Positions 33,962 through 42,359 of a stretch of DNA of 64,000 nt are shown here, in pieces; position 1 is the stretch's first letter; the number at the start of each line of letters is the position of its first letter. The position numbers were made by a program, and so were the translations under genes. Below the pieces are notes generated by a model. It saw only the letters and a program-made list of their open reading frames with translations, made no database searches and had not been told where the DNA came from. Source of the stretch: Acidobacteriota bacterium (GTDB taxonomy: Bacteria > Acidobacteriota > Vicinamibacteria > Vicinamibacterales > CAVVIG01); the NCBI GenBank assembly GCA_003222395.1, contig QHWB01000030.1:172221-236220 (forward strand), in the 5' to 3' direction.

Positions 33962-36900
33962 CTACGGCGCGCACGACGGCGTCGTTGGAACCGTGATTTC
34001 GCCAAACGGCGGCAGGCTCAATCGTGCGAGCGCCGCGTTGACGGCCGGAAGATCGGTTGCGTTCAGCCGGCGCCAGGAATCGAGCGCCGTCCTCAGCGCC
34101 TGACACGAATCGCCGACCGACGCCTGAAGCCGCTCGGCCGGGCGCGCATCGCCGCTGAGCAGCATCTGGTAGAGCCGTGCGATGTCGCGGTTGACGAGGC
34201 CAAGGCCCGGCACGGCGGCGGTACCGATTTGAATCGCCTCGACCTTTTTGTCGAACGCTTCCACCGTACTTGCGACGTCTTTCGCGTCGCGCGCGTCCGC
34301 GAACGCTTTCACGCGCGCCGCGATCGTCGCGCGCAGCTCCTTCAGTCCGGTGTAGCCATCGTAGGTGACGGCGAGCGCTTCGACGAGGCGCGACGCCCAC
34401 TCGAACTGTGAGATCAAATCGGCTGGCGACGCGACTACTCTGGGATCCGGACGCACGGTCAGCGTCTGCCGATCGCGTCGGCCCCCGGCAGAGAGCTCAA
34501 TGGTGTAGTCGCCGGGGAGCGCGAGCGGCCCTTCGGGCTGATCGCGCGGTGTGTGTCCTGGCACAGCGTGCTCGGCAAGCGTGTACTCGACGAACGGGAG
34601 CAGTCCGCCAAAGTACCCGAAGGGCAGAATCTTCGGATTCGGATAGCGAAGGTTCCACGCGAACCGGTTCAGACCACAATTCTTGGTCAGCACCTCGGGC
34701 GGCGCGAACCAGTAGCTCGGCACGTTCGCCAGCCGCTTCGCCTCCGGCGGCGCGACCGACGTGAACGTGCGCACGATCTTCCCGCGCGCGTCGGAGATCG
34801 TCAGCATGACGTCGCCGTCGGGAATCGATGTCAGCGAATAGTCGATGATGGCGCCCTCCGGTGGATTCGGCGCCGTCGGCGTCTCGATCGGCAGCGGCGT
34901 GTCGCCGTACACGTCCCATCGCGCGCGAATCGCCGGCGCCGGCTTCAGCAGCCGGAGATCTGCCGTCCCGGTCTCCGTCCCGATCTGCCGGAGCGGAGTG
35001 ACATCGTCCAGAATCCACAGCGCGCGCCCGTAGGTCGCCAGCACGAGATCGTCTTCGTGAACCACGATGTCGCGCATCGACGAGGCCGGTAGATTGAGCT
35101 GGAGCGACTGCCAGTGGTCGCCGGCGTCGAACGACACGTGGACGCCGCTCTCGGTGCCGCAATACAGAAGCCCTTTCCGCACGGGATCTTCGCGGACCAC
35201 GCGCGCGAACGCCGTGTCGGGAAGTCCCTCAACGATCGGCTGCCACGTGACGCCTCCGTCGCGCGTCCGGTACACGTGCGGATGCACATCCTGCGGGACG
35301 ATGAGCGTCGCGAAGGCGGTGGCGGGATCGTGACGGCCGGCGTCGATGATTTCGAACGCCGCGCCGGGCGGCAGACCGGATGGAGACACGTTCTTCCATG
35401 TCGCGCCGTCGTCTGCGGTCATCTGGACGATGCCGTTGTTGGTCGCCGCCCAGATCAGGCCTGCTTTCAGCGGTGACAACGAGAACGTCGTGATCGCCGG
35501 CACCTGCGGCGACCGCGTCGACGTCGGCGGGCGGCCGGCCACTTCGGTGAGATCGGGACTGATCTCCTGCCATGTCACGCCGGCATCCGACGTCGTCATC
35601 ATGTACTGCGTGCCGTAGTACAACGTGCGCGGAGCGTGCGGCGAGAATGCCATCGGCGCGTTGTTCACCGACCGGTACTTCGTGCCGGGGACGAAGACCG
35701 TCACGATCTGCCCGGTCCTGCGATCGAAGCGCACGACGGTCCGGTACCAGCCGCCCGCGAAGACGATGTCGGCGTCCTGCGGATCGGGCGCGAGATAGCC
35801 GAACTCGAACCCACCCGGCGAGTACCAGTCGCGAAAATTGATCGCGCCGTAATCGCTGCGGTTCGGGACCGCGACGGTTCCGCTGTCCTGCTGCGCGGCG
35901 AACACGTGATAGGGAAACCGGCCATCGGTGACCACGTGGTAGAACTGCCCGGTCGGCTGGTTGTACCAGCTGCTCCACGTCACGCCGCCGTCGACGCTCA
36001 CGATCGCGCCCTGATCGACTCCGGCAAGAAGGCGCCTCGAGTTGTGCGCGTCGATCCACAACAGTTGAAAATCGTCGCCGCTCGGCGCGCCGGCGAGGGC
36101 GTCGAATGTCCGGCCACCGTCCTTCGATCGATAGAGCGACGTCTGCGTGATGTAGACCACGTCCGGCAGGCCCGGGTCGGTGACGACGCCGACAGGAATG
36201 ATGCGCGGATCGTCGGTGGCGCGCGTCCACGTCTCTCCGCCATCTTCTGATCGATACAGACCGTCGCGGAGTCCCGCGAGCACGATCCGGCCGCCGCTCT
36301 TCGCGACGACCCCGAGCCCCTGCCGGCCGACGGGTGGCGAAGGCAGTCCCTTCGCCGCCAGCGGCGCCCAGGTTGCTCCACCATCGACGGACTTGAAGAT
36401 CGCGGGCGCCCGGCTCGGCGGCCGATCGCCTGGAGCAGGGGCGGGCCGTGCCGGATCGAACGCTGCGACGAGCGCCGCGCCGCGCGCGCCGGCCGCCGGA
36501 TACAGCGACGCGAACACCACGCGCGGCGCGTCGGGCGCCGCGACGATCGACGGACAGCCGGCGCGGTCGTCGACGAACACCATCCTCGCCCACGTGTTCC
36601 CGCCGTCGGTCGTCCGGAACACGCCGCGATCCGGTCCCGGCGTGCGATCGCCGATGGCGCCGACGAGCACGACGTCCGGGTTGTCGGCGCTGATCACGAT
36701 CGATCCGATGAAGTGCGTATCGCGCAGCCCGACGTTCGTCCACGTCGCGCCGCCGTCCGTCGATCTGTACACGCCGTCGCCGCGCGTCTCCTCGCCCGTG
36801 CCCACGTAGATGATGCGCGGATTCGATGGCGCCACTGCGAGCGCTCCGACCGATGCTATCCGCGTCCCGTCGAAGATCGGAGCCCACGTCTGCCCCGCGT

Positions 36901-37135
36901 TGGTGGTTTTCCAGACGCCGCCGCCCGGCGCGCCGAAGTAATACGTGTTCGGATCCGCCGGATCGACTGCGTCCGCCGACACGCGGCCGGCGCGGAACGG
37001 CCCGATCAGCCGCCAGCGCAGCGCGGCGAACGCGGACGGATCGATCTGGTCCGCGAATGCGGGCAGCGGCATCAAAGCCGAGGCGAGAATGAAAACAGCC
37101 GACAACCGGCGGGCAATTCTCGACGTGCGGCTCAT
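33962..37135 (-). CDS. Secreted multi-Asp-box (sortilin/VPS10-like) propeller protein
   Basis: The ATG at 37135 gives 1057 residues with a signal peptide (~1-28). At least ten Asp-box motifs S/T-x-D-x-G-x-T-W are seen ('VWKTTNAGQTW', 'VYRSTDGGATW', 'VFRTTDGGNTW', 'IFKSVDGGATW', 'LYRSEDGGETW', 'YRTRDGGVTW'), giving one or two beta-propellers over ~residues 40-720. The last ~330 residues form a non-repetitive beta-sandwich plus helical end ('GALVLATYGRALWILDDVTPLRQ'-like, 'RFAWNLRYPNPKILPFGYFGG'), a pattern seen in large 'glycosyl hydrolase' annotations. Catalysis is unproven. It is divergent from the M28 gene with a 74-bp gap. Confidence 0.88.
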   Translation of the reverse strand: MSRTSRIARRLSAVFILASALMPLPAFADQIDPSAFAALRWRLIGPFRAGRVSADAVDPADPNTYYFGAPGGGVWKTTNAGQTWAPIFDGTRIASVGALAVAPSNPRIIYVGTGEETRGDGVYRSTDGGATWTNVGLRDTHFIGSIVISADNPDVVLVGAIGDRTPGPDRGVFRTTDGGNTWARMVFVDDRAGCPSIVAAPDAPRVVFASLYPAAGARGAALVAAFDPARPAPAPGDRPPSRAPAIFKSVDGGATWAPLAAKGLPSPPVGRQGLGVVAKSGGRIVLAGLRDGLYRSEDGGETWTRATDDPRIIPVGVVTDPGLPDVVYITQTSLYRSKDGGRTFDALAGAPSGDDFQLLWIDAHNSRRLLAGVDQGAIVSVDGGVTWSSWYNQPTGQFYHVVTDGRFPYHVFAAQQDSGTVAVPNRSDYGAINFRDWYSPGGFEFGYLAPDPQDADIVFAGGWYRTVVRFDRRTGQIVTVFVPGTKYRSVNNAPMAFSPHAPRTLYYGTQYMMTTSDAGVTWQEISPDLTEVAGRPPTSTRSPQVPAITTFSLSPLKAGLIWAATNNGIVQMTADDGATWKNVSPSGLPPGAAFEIIDAGRHDPATAFATLIVPQDVHPHVYRTRDGGVTWQPIVEGLPDTAFARVVREDPVRKGLLYCGTESGVHVSFDAGDHWQSLQLNLPASSMRDIVVHEDDLVLATYGRALWILDDVTPLRQIGTETGTADLRLLKPAPAIRARWDVYGDTPLPIETPTAPNPPEGAIIDYSLTSIPDGDVMLTISDARGKIVRTFTSVAPPEAKRLANVPSYWFAPPEVLTKNCGLNRFAWNLRYPNPKILPFGYFGGLLPFVEYTLAEHAVPGHTPRDQPEGPLALPGDYTIELSAGGRRDRQTLTVRPDPRVVASPADLISQFEWASRLVEALAVTYDGYTGLKELRATIAARVKAFADARDAKDVASTVEAFDKKVEAIQIGTAAVPGLGLVNRDIARLYQMLLSGDARPAERLQASVGDSCQALRTALDSWRRLNATDLPAVNAALARLSLPPFGEITVPTTPSCAP

Positions 37136-37209
37136 GGACGCGGAGTCTATCACCGGCGCCGCGGCGCCTTGATGTTGAAGCCGACTGGCCGGCCGCGTAT
37201 CGTACCGCG

Positions 37210-39021
37210 ATGACGCTTCTCAAAGGCGCTGCGGCCGCGGCGTCGATCGTGCCGGCAATTCTCCTGTCGTGGACCGCTGGTCACGTCCAGTCGCCGCCGA
37301 ACACAAAGGGCGTCCAATCGGAGGTCTCGGCCGCGGAGATCGAACGAACGTTGCGCACCATCGATGTCGATCGAACGTCCGGGAGTGATGGCGAGCGCGC
37401 CTCCGCGGAGTACCTGGATCGCAAGTTGGCGGAGTACGGGATCGCGCACACGACCTACCGCAGCCGTGCGTATCTGAGCTGGCCCGGTCGTGCCGAAGTG
37501 ATCGTGCCGTCAATCGGAACGATCCATGGAAAGACGGCCGCCTTCGCCGCTGCGACCCCGAAGGATGGACTGCGAGGACAACTCGTCTTCGAGCCAACGC
37601 TCACGCGACGCGTCGATCAGAGCCTCGCATTCGATTCCGGTGTCCGCGACCAGATTCCAGTCGTCCGCGGCATCGCCGACACCGAGGCGCTCGTGCTCGC
37701 CGGCCAGCAGGCTGGCGCGCTCGCCGTTCTTCAGATCGACGCCACCGACACGCTCCACGAGGACATCGTCACCACGATATGGGGAACGCCGACTCCGGAG
37801 AGCGCGAGTCGATTGCCGAAAATCCCCTACATCGACATCACGAAATCCGATGGTGAACGTCTCGCCGGCGCTGCGGCGAAAGGGCCGATTACCGTCACGC
37901 TGACGGCTGAAGTGACGCGCGGCTGGCGAACGATCCCGATCGTCGTCGCCGACGTACCGGGGCGCACGGCCGACTTCGTGCTCGTCGCGACGCATCTCGA
38001 CGCCTGGTATCACGGCATGACCGACACAGCCGGGTCGGTCGCGTCGATCCTCGATATGGCGCGCGTGCTGCAACGCCACGCGGGTGAACTGCAGCGCGGC
38101 GTGCGCTTCGCGTGGTGGACCGGCCACTCGTTCGGCCGCTACGCCGGCTCCGGCTGGTACGCCGATCGTTTCTGGGCGGATCTCGATCGTCAGTGCGTCG
38201 CGTACACGAATCTCGACGGACCGGGGCGACGCGGATCGCGGATCGACGCCGTGTCGTCGAGCGGATGGCCGGGACTGGCAGAGTACGCGCGCGAATCCGC
38301 AGAGCGGATCACCGGCAAAACCCCGGTGGCGCCCCCAAGCGGCGAGCGCGCCTTCCGGCCGGGTCGAGACAGCGATTCGGCGTTCCAGGGCCTCGGAATC
38401 CCGTTCTTCTCGGTTGGCGTGCCCGGTCCGGAGAAAGGAAGTTCAGACGTGGACGCCGCCGGCCGCATCGTCTACTGGCACACGCCGGAGGACACGTTCG
38501 ACAAGCTCGATATGAAAGTGCTGCAGCTCGATACGCAGTACCGCGTGGCGCAACTCTATGATCTGGCGACGATGCGGGTGCTGCCTCACCGGCTCGAGCC
38601 GATTGCCGCTGCGTACGTGGCCGCCGTGAAAGATCTGTCTGCCACCGCCGGTCCGGCGTTCGACCTCGGATCGACTCTGAAGCTCGCGACCGCACTCGAC
38701 GATGTCGCCTCGCGTTTCGATCGGGCGGCAAAGCCGGTCACCGCCACCGAGAGCGTGGCGCTCAATGCGCTCGTCGTCCGCCTGACGCACGAACTGAACT
38801 CGACCCTCTACACGAAGTCGGGCCGATTCGATCAGGATCCGGCCGCGGAGCTCGCGGTTCTTCCGCTGCTCGCGCGCGTGAAGGACCTGGCGACGCTTTC
38901 CCGCGACGGAGACGACTTCGGGTTTCTCGAGACTGACATGATTCGCGAGCGCAACAAAGTCGAGTCGACGCTGCGCGAAGCGACCGAAGCGATCGACAGC
39001 TACCTTTCGCGACGCCCGTAG
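37210..39021 (+). CDS. M28-type (aminopeptidase Y-like) peptidase with altered active-site motif
   Basis: This 603-residue protein has a signal peptide (~1-28), a PA-like insertion and an M28 catalytic fold. Visible zinc-ligand candidates are H262 ('VATHLDAW'), D272 ('MTDTAG'), D336 ('TNLDGPG') and H424 ('YWHTPEDT'). Where most M28 enzymes have the Glu-Glu pair (catalytic base and ligand), this one has G305-H306 ('WWTGHSFGRYAGSGWYAD'). The rest of that segment is well conserved, suggesting a subfamily trait rather than decay. Whether it is an active peptidase is open. A ~150-residue helical C-terminal part follows. Confidence 0.85.
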   Translation: MTLLKGAAAAASIVPAILLSWTAGHVQSPPNTKGVQSEVSAAEIERTLRTIDVDRTSGSDGERASAEYLDRKLAEYGIAHTTYRSRAYLSWPGRAEVIVPSIGTIHGKTAAFAAATPKDGLRGQLVFEPTLTRRVDQSLAFDSGVRDQIPVVRGIADTEALVLAGQQAGALAVLQIDATDTLHEDIVTTIWGTPTPESASRLPKIPYIDITKSDGERLAGAAAKGPITVTLTAEVTRGWRTIPIVVADVPGRTADFVLVATHLDAWYHGMTDTAGSVASILDMARVLQRHAGELQRGVRFAWWTGHSFGRYAGSGWYADRFWADLDRQCVAYTNLDGPGRRGSRIDAVSSSGWPGLAEYARESAERITGKTPVAPPSGERAFRPGRDSDSAFQGLGIPFFSVGVPGPEKGSSDVDAAGRIVYWHTPEDTFDKLDMKVLQLDTQYRVAQLYDLATMRVLPHRLEPIAAAYVAAVKDLSATAGPAFDLGSTLKLATALDDVASRFDRAAKPVTATESVALNALVVRLTHELNSTLYTKSGRFDQDPAAELAVLPLLARVKDLATLSRDGDDFGFLETDMIRERNKVESTLREATEAIDSYLSRRP

Positions 39022-39041
39022 TGCGGCAGGCCCGCCGACGT

Positions 39042-39329
39042 TTAGAACACGTCGTCGCCCTTGCGGGGAAATCGCGTCGCACCAACGAGGCGTTCGTCCT
39101 GTTCGACTGATGCAGGTGAACGGCGGCGCGATCGTCTCAGGCTTTTAACCACCGAGATCGCCGCCGGAACGGTCGTCGCCGCGCCAATGGTGACAAGCGC
39201 TGCTCCGATCAGTCGGCGACTATTCGCCGGCAGGTTCTCTGCGGCGATCAGACCGATGCCGACGCCGAGCGCGGCCCGTGTGCTGACGATGAATCCGAAC
39301 GTCGGGAGACTCAGTACCAACTCTTTCAT
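39042..39329 (-). CDS. Small membrane protein (95 aa)
   Basis: The ATG at 39329 follows a G-rich GGGGGT and begins 'MKELVLSLPTFGFIVSTRAA'. Two hydrophobic helices are predicted ('ALGVGIGLIAAENLP', 'RRLIGAALVTIGAATTVPAAISVV'), followed by a basic tail. The pattern resembles short conserved acidobacterial membrane proteins, but I cannot name a family. It is convergent with the M28 gene. Confidence 0.6.
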   Translation of the reverse strand: MKELVLSLPTFGFIVSTRAALGVGIGLIAAENLPANSRRLIGAALVTIGAATTVPAAISVVKSLRRSRRRSPASVEQDERLVGATRFPRKGDDVF

Positions 39330-39619
39330 TAGACCCCCTGGAATCCTCAGCGCGAGGTGTCTCGATCGGTTACGACGCCGGACGGCGTGGCGCTGGCGGC
39401 GTCGCGGTTCCTTTCGAGGATGCAAGCGACAGACCGCTCACGCCTGGCCCGGCCGGCGCGTCTCCTGCGCCTCAGCTTGCGCGACGCGCGCGGCAGCCCG
39501 TCCGTTCGCAAGCCATCCGGCGGGCCCACGAGTGTCAACGACGGACGGTCGCTCGCCGAGGCCGAGCAGGGCATGAGGCACGGCGTATTCGAGGGGATGC
39601 GGAAATTGTCGCAACGGCC
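39330..39619. other. Intergenic region with no recognised feature
   Basis: About 290 bp between the small membrane protein and the tandem duplication. The forward frame here is open but the encoded sequence (Arg/Ser-rich, 'SRMQATDRSRLARPARLL') has no family resemblance and looks like GC-driven read-through. Confidence 0.4.
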
Positions 39620-39671
39620 AGGAGGATTTGGCGTATCTGTTTCACAGGAGGATTTGGCGTATCTGTTTCAC
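39620..39671. repeat. Perfect 26-bp tandem duplication containing AGGAGG
   Basis: The unit AGGAGGATTTGGCGTATCTG plus TTTCAC occurs twice without a mismatch (39620-39645, 39646-39671) and ends at the ATG of the miniature permease gene. Each copy begins with AGGAGG, so two Shine-Dalgarno sequences are present, 20 and 46 bp from the ATG. Perfect identity suggests a recent slippage or duplication event. Confidence 0.95.
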
Positions 39672-40067
39672 ATGATTCGATCGTTCGAGATTCGCTACGC
39701 CCTGAGGCTCGTCCGGCGCCACAAAGGCTTTGCGCTCGCCGTGCTCGTGTCGACGGGGCTCGGCGTTGGCGCCACCGCCTCGATCTTCAGCCTCATCGAC
39801 GCCTTCCTGCTGCGTCCGCTGCCGGTTCCGGCGACAAATCGAGTCGTGCGCCTGACGGCGGTCACGCAGAGCAATCCCGTCGGGCTGCTGTTCACGCTCG
39901 CGTTGAGCACCGTCATCGGCGACCTGCTCAACGGCGTAAATCCTCGCGATCCGACGGTCTATGTCATTGGCACGGCGGTGTTGCTGTCAGTCACGATCTT
40001 CGCGACATATTTGCCCGCGCGCCGCGCGTCACACGTCGATCCGCAGGCGGCGCTGCGAGCTGAATGA
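39672..40067 (+). pseudogene. Miniature ADOP permease: first helix joined to last helix, middle deleted
   Basis: The 131-residue frame begins like an intact ADOP gene ('MIRSFEIRYALRLVRRHKGFALAVLVSTGLGVGATASIFSLIDAFLLRPLPV') and ends like one ('GDLLNGVNPRDPTVYVIGTAVLLSVTIFATYLPARRASHVDPQAALRAE'). Around 700 residues between ~'VRLTAVTQSNPVGLLF' and the final helices are missing and the frame is kept. Both periplasmic domains are lost. It may still insert in the membrane but cannot act as a normal permease. It lies 6 bp before the Clp-N gene. Confidence 0.9.
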
Positions 40068-40073
40068 ACGGTG

Positions 40074-40676
40074 ATGTTCGAACGCTATTGCGAGGCGGCG
40101 CGGCGCACGCTCTTCTTCGCTCGCTTCGAGACCTCGCAGCTTGGCGGCGTGGCGATTGAGACCGAGCACGTCCTCCTCGGGTTGCTGCGGGACAAGAAGG
40201 GGCTCACACGGACGATCTTCACGCGCGCACAGCTCACCTACGCCGACGTGCACAGGGAGATTGAGGCTCACGGCGCCGGGGAGAGAGTGTCGACATCGGT
40301 AGAAATCCCGTTCAGCACCGAGACGAAGCGAGTGCTGCAATACGCTGCCGAGGAAGCTGACCTTCTGCATCACGCCCATATCGGCACCGAGCATCTCCTC
40401 CTGGGCGTGCTCCGCGAGGAACGTTCGGCGGCGGCATCGATCCTGACGCGTCACGGCCTGACGCTGGAGCGCACGCGAGAATCAGTCGGGGCGTTATTGA
40501 ATGAGGGTGTGAAACCGTCGTGGGACCGTGAAAGCGCCACGACCGATTCGCACGACGAGATCGACATCATCAAGGGCCAGATCCAGCAGCTCGCGCGCCG
40601 CGCTGACGTCCGACCTCACGATCTCGTCAACCGCATTTTGGGCGATCTCGACGAGCTCAGACGGTTTCTGAAGTGA
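40074..40676 (+). CDS. Stand-alone Clp N-domain protein
   Basis: This 200-residue protein consists of the double Clp-N repeat and a short tail. Repeat 1 is 'MFERYCEAARRTLFFARFETSQLGGVAIETEHVLLGLLRDKKGLTRTIF'; repeat 2 is 'FSTETKRVLQYAAEEADLLHHAHIGTEHLLLGVLREERSAAASILTRHGL'. No Walker A or B motif or AAA+ module follows, unlike ClpA/ClpC. The last ~50 residues form a probable helix ('EIDIIKGQIQQLARRADV', 'LVNRILGDLDELRRFL'). It may act as an adaptor or decoy for a Clp ATPase. An ATG at 40074 is used; a GTG at 40071 adds one residue. Confidence 0.92.
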   Translation: MFERYCEAARRTLFFARFETSQLGGVAIETEHVLLGLLRDKKGLTRTIFTRAQLTYADVHREIEAHGAGERVSTSVEIPFSTETKRVLQYAAEEADLLHHAHIGTEHLLLGVLREERSAAASILTRHGLTLERTRESVGALLNEGVKPSWDRESATTDSHDEIDIIKGQIQQLARRADVRPHDLVNRILGDLDELRRFLK

Positions 40677-40716
40677 CGCGACCGGACGCTGAGCACGTTC
40701 GCTAGTCTTCTTCGAG

Positions 40717-40957
40717 GTTTCGTGTTTCGTCGTTTCGTGCGATAGGTGCCGAACCGAAGATCGGCAAAGATGATCTCCGGTTTCGTATTATCTCGTTTCG
40801 TATTACCTATATTCGACGGCGGTGCCTCCGTTACGCGCTGACGAGCGAGCGTCTACGTTTTCCGAAATTACCTCTTCACCGCGGAGGACACGAGGACGCG
40901 GAGCTTCATACCCGTCAAAAACGGGCTCTTCCTCCGCGTCCTCCGTGGCATCCGTGG
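40717..40957. repeat. TTTCGTG repeat tract and long inverted 'GGAGGACGCGGAG' hairpin
   Basis: GTTTCGTGTTTCGTCGTTTC at 40717-40736 and two TTTCGTATTA units near 40780-40804 belong to the CACGAAA family seen elsewhere in reverse. Further on, ACCGCGGAGGACACGAGGAC... (40878-40903) pairs imperfectly with CCTCCGCGTCCTCCGTGGC (40931-40949), enclosing a small CCCGT-CAAAA-ACGGG stem (40911-40925). It lies between convergent genes and could end transcription from both sides. Confidence 0.6.
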
Positions 40958-40971
40958 TGGCGAGCGTAAGA

Positions 40972-41733
40972 CTAGGTGCCGCAGGTCGTCGCTCCGGAGC
41001 TGTCTGTGGTGCAGTTGAAGCTGTTGACCAGGCGGACGGCGTCGACCGTCAGCGACCCCAGGCCGAACAACGCGTTGGACTCAGAGACTCCGCCGTTGAT
41101 GTTGCTCATCACGCTCGTGTTCTCGGTCGAGATCTGCGCCTGGATGACCAGCGTGTGTGTGCCGACGCCTACGTTCGGCAGAAGAAAATTGAACGCATGC
41201 GCGGCGCTCGTGTCGAGAACCAGCGTGATTTGCTCCGGCGTCAGCGTGCAGGTGGTCGGATCGGCCGCGCACTGGCCGGTGAAGATGAATCCCAGGTTCG
41301 CTGACAACGTCTGAATCCGTTGGTCGAACACCACTCCGTGGTTCAGATCGGGCAGCGTGCGATAGCTTGTGCAGTCTGTCTGGCATTGCAGGCTGGATGG
41401 GTCGAGTAGCGCACGGACCCTCACGGTCCCCTCAGCGACGGCGGTGCTTGTCGCGCCCGTGGTGTTGCCCTTCACGGTGGTCGATGTGTAGATCCCTGTT
41501 ACGAGCGATACGCCGGCAAACAGATCCGTAACATTTGAGGTTTTGATCTGCGTACTCATGACAGGCAACCAGCGGCCGGAGTTGTCTGTGTTCGTGCAGG
41601 GATTGCTGCCAAACGCACCGCACGTCGTGACGGTGTTGACTTGAGCGGCTGCCTTCGACGAAGGGAGGCTGGCGGCAGAAGTCAGCACCGTGCCGAACAA
41701 CACCAAACATGCCGCTAAACAAAATGCTCTCAT
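40972..41733 (-). CDS. Secreted protein of unknown function (253 aa)
   Basis: A signal peptide is clear (~1-20, 'FCLAACLVLFGTVLTSAAS'). The mature protein is Thr/Ser/Asn-rich with six or more cysteines in pairs ('TCGAFGSNPC', 'LQCQTDCTSY', 'GQCAADPTTCTL', 'FNCTTDSSGATTC'), suggesting disulphide-linked loops, and long beta-prone stretches. No known domain was recognised. The composition fits an extracellular or surface protein. Confidence 0.7.
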   Translation of the reverse strand: MRAFCLAACLVLFGTVLTSAASLPSSKAAAQVNTVTTCGAFGSNPCTNTDNSGRWLPVMSTQIKTSNVTDLFAGVSLVTGIYTSTTVKGNTTGATSTAVAEGTVRVRALLDPSSLQCQTDCTSYRTLPDLNHGVVFDQRIQTLSANLGFIFTGQCAADPTTCTLTPEQITLVLDTSAAHAFNFLLPNVGVGTHTLVIQAQISTENTSVMSNINGGVSESNALFGLGSLTVDAVRLVNSFNCTTDSSGATTCGT

Positions 41734-42359
41734 ATACGTCTCCTGTGCTACCGGATTGTCGACCCGAGTGATGTAGTCGATCGAGCGGCCAGTCGGGATC
41801 CGTCGGCTGGCACGAAGCCCAGGCGCCGCGCAACCTTGACGGCTGCGGCGCTCGGGATCGTCTACGTCGGGTGATCCGCAAGAGTGCTGCCGTCAGAGTC
41901 CGGTTTGAATTGGTTCTGTCCAACTGACGGTCAACGGGTGGCTTGTTCGAATTGCGCGCAATCCGATCGACGGCTCGAGACTTCGCGCATCTGCCGGAAC
42001 CGTCACAGCACTGCCGAATGTTGTTCGCATGCGATGTTTCTCACGCCGGAATCGATTCCAGATCTGACGTGTCGTTCATCGAACACGAAGGCATCTCGTG
42101 ACCGAATGCATGGTAAGCGCTCGGATGGATCCGCGCAGATTGTCCGTGATACTGCGCGCCTGCGGAAGCACTCGCGAAAGCGCAACGCCTGCAGGACGAC
42201 GCGGCCCGCCCTCATCGCCGAACGCGGCGTTGCCAGCATTCACGGTCAACGCTCAAGGCTCGAGTTCAGGGCCGAAGTTGAGCGCTGAAATTTGCGTGTA
42301 CGGCGGTCTGTTCTTGAGCCCGAGGAAAATCCAGAGAGACTATGAGCGGGCCGCGCGAT
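41734..42359. other. 626-bp region without recognised gene
   Basis: It lies between the divergently placed upstream end of the secreted-protein gene and the 3' end of the esterase gene. Several open frames exist but none has a ribosome site with family-like sequence. No tRNA-like or strong hairpin structure was seen. Confidence 0.5.

Noticed and set aside
32544-34400. A 618-codon minus-strand open frame across the YncE-like gene
   Set aside because: Composition is Arg-rich and it overlaps two well-supported genes in other frames.
39357-39671. N-terminal extension of the miniature ADOP gene
   Set aside because: The extension lacks similarity and spans the tandem duplication; ADOP similarity starts exactly at the ATG at 39672.
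41884-42288. A 134-codon plus-strand ORF in the gene-poor stretch
   Set aside because: Cys/Arg/Ser-rich with no ribosome site and no family resemblance; overlapping frames are equally open.
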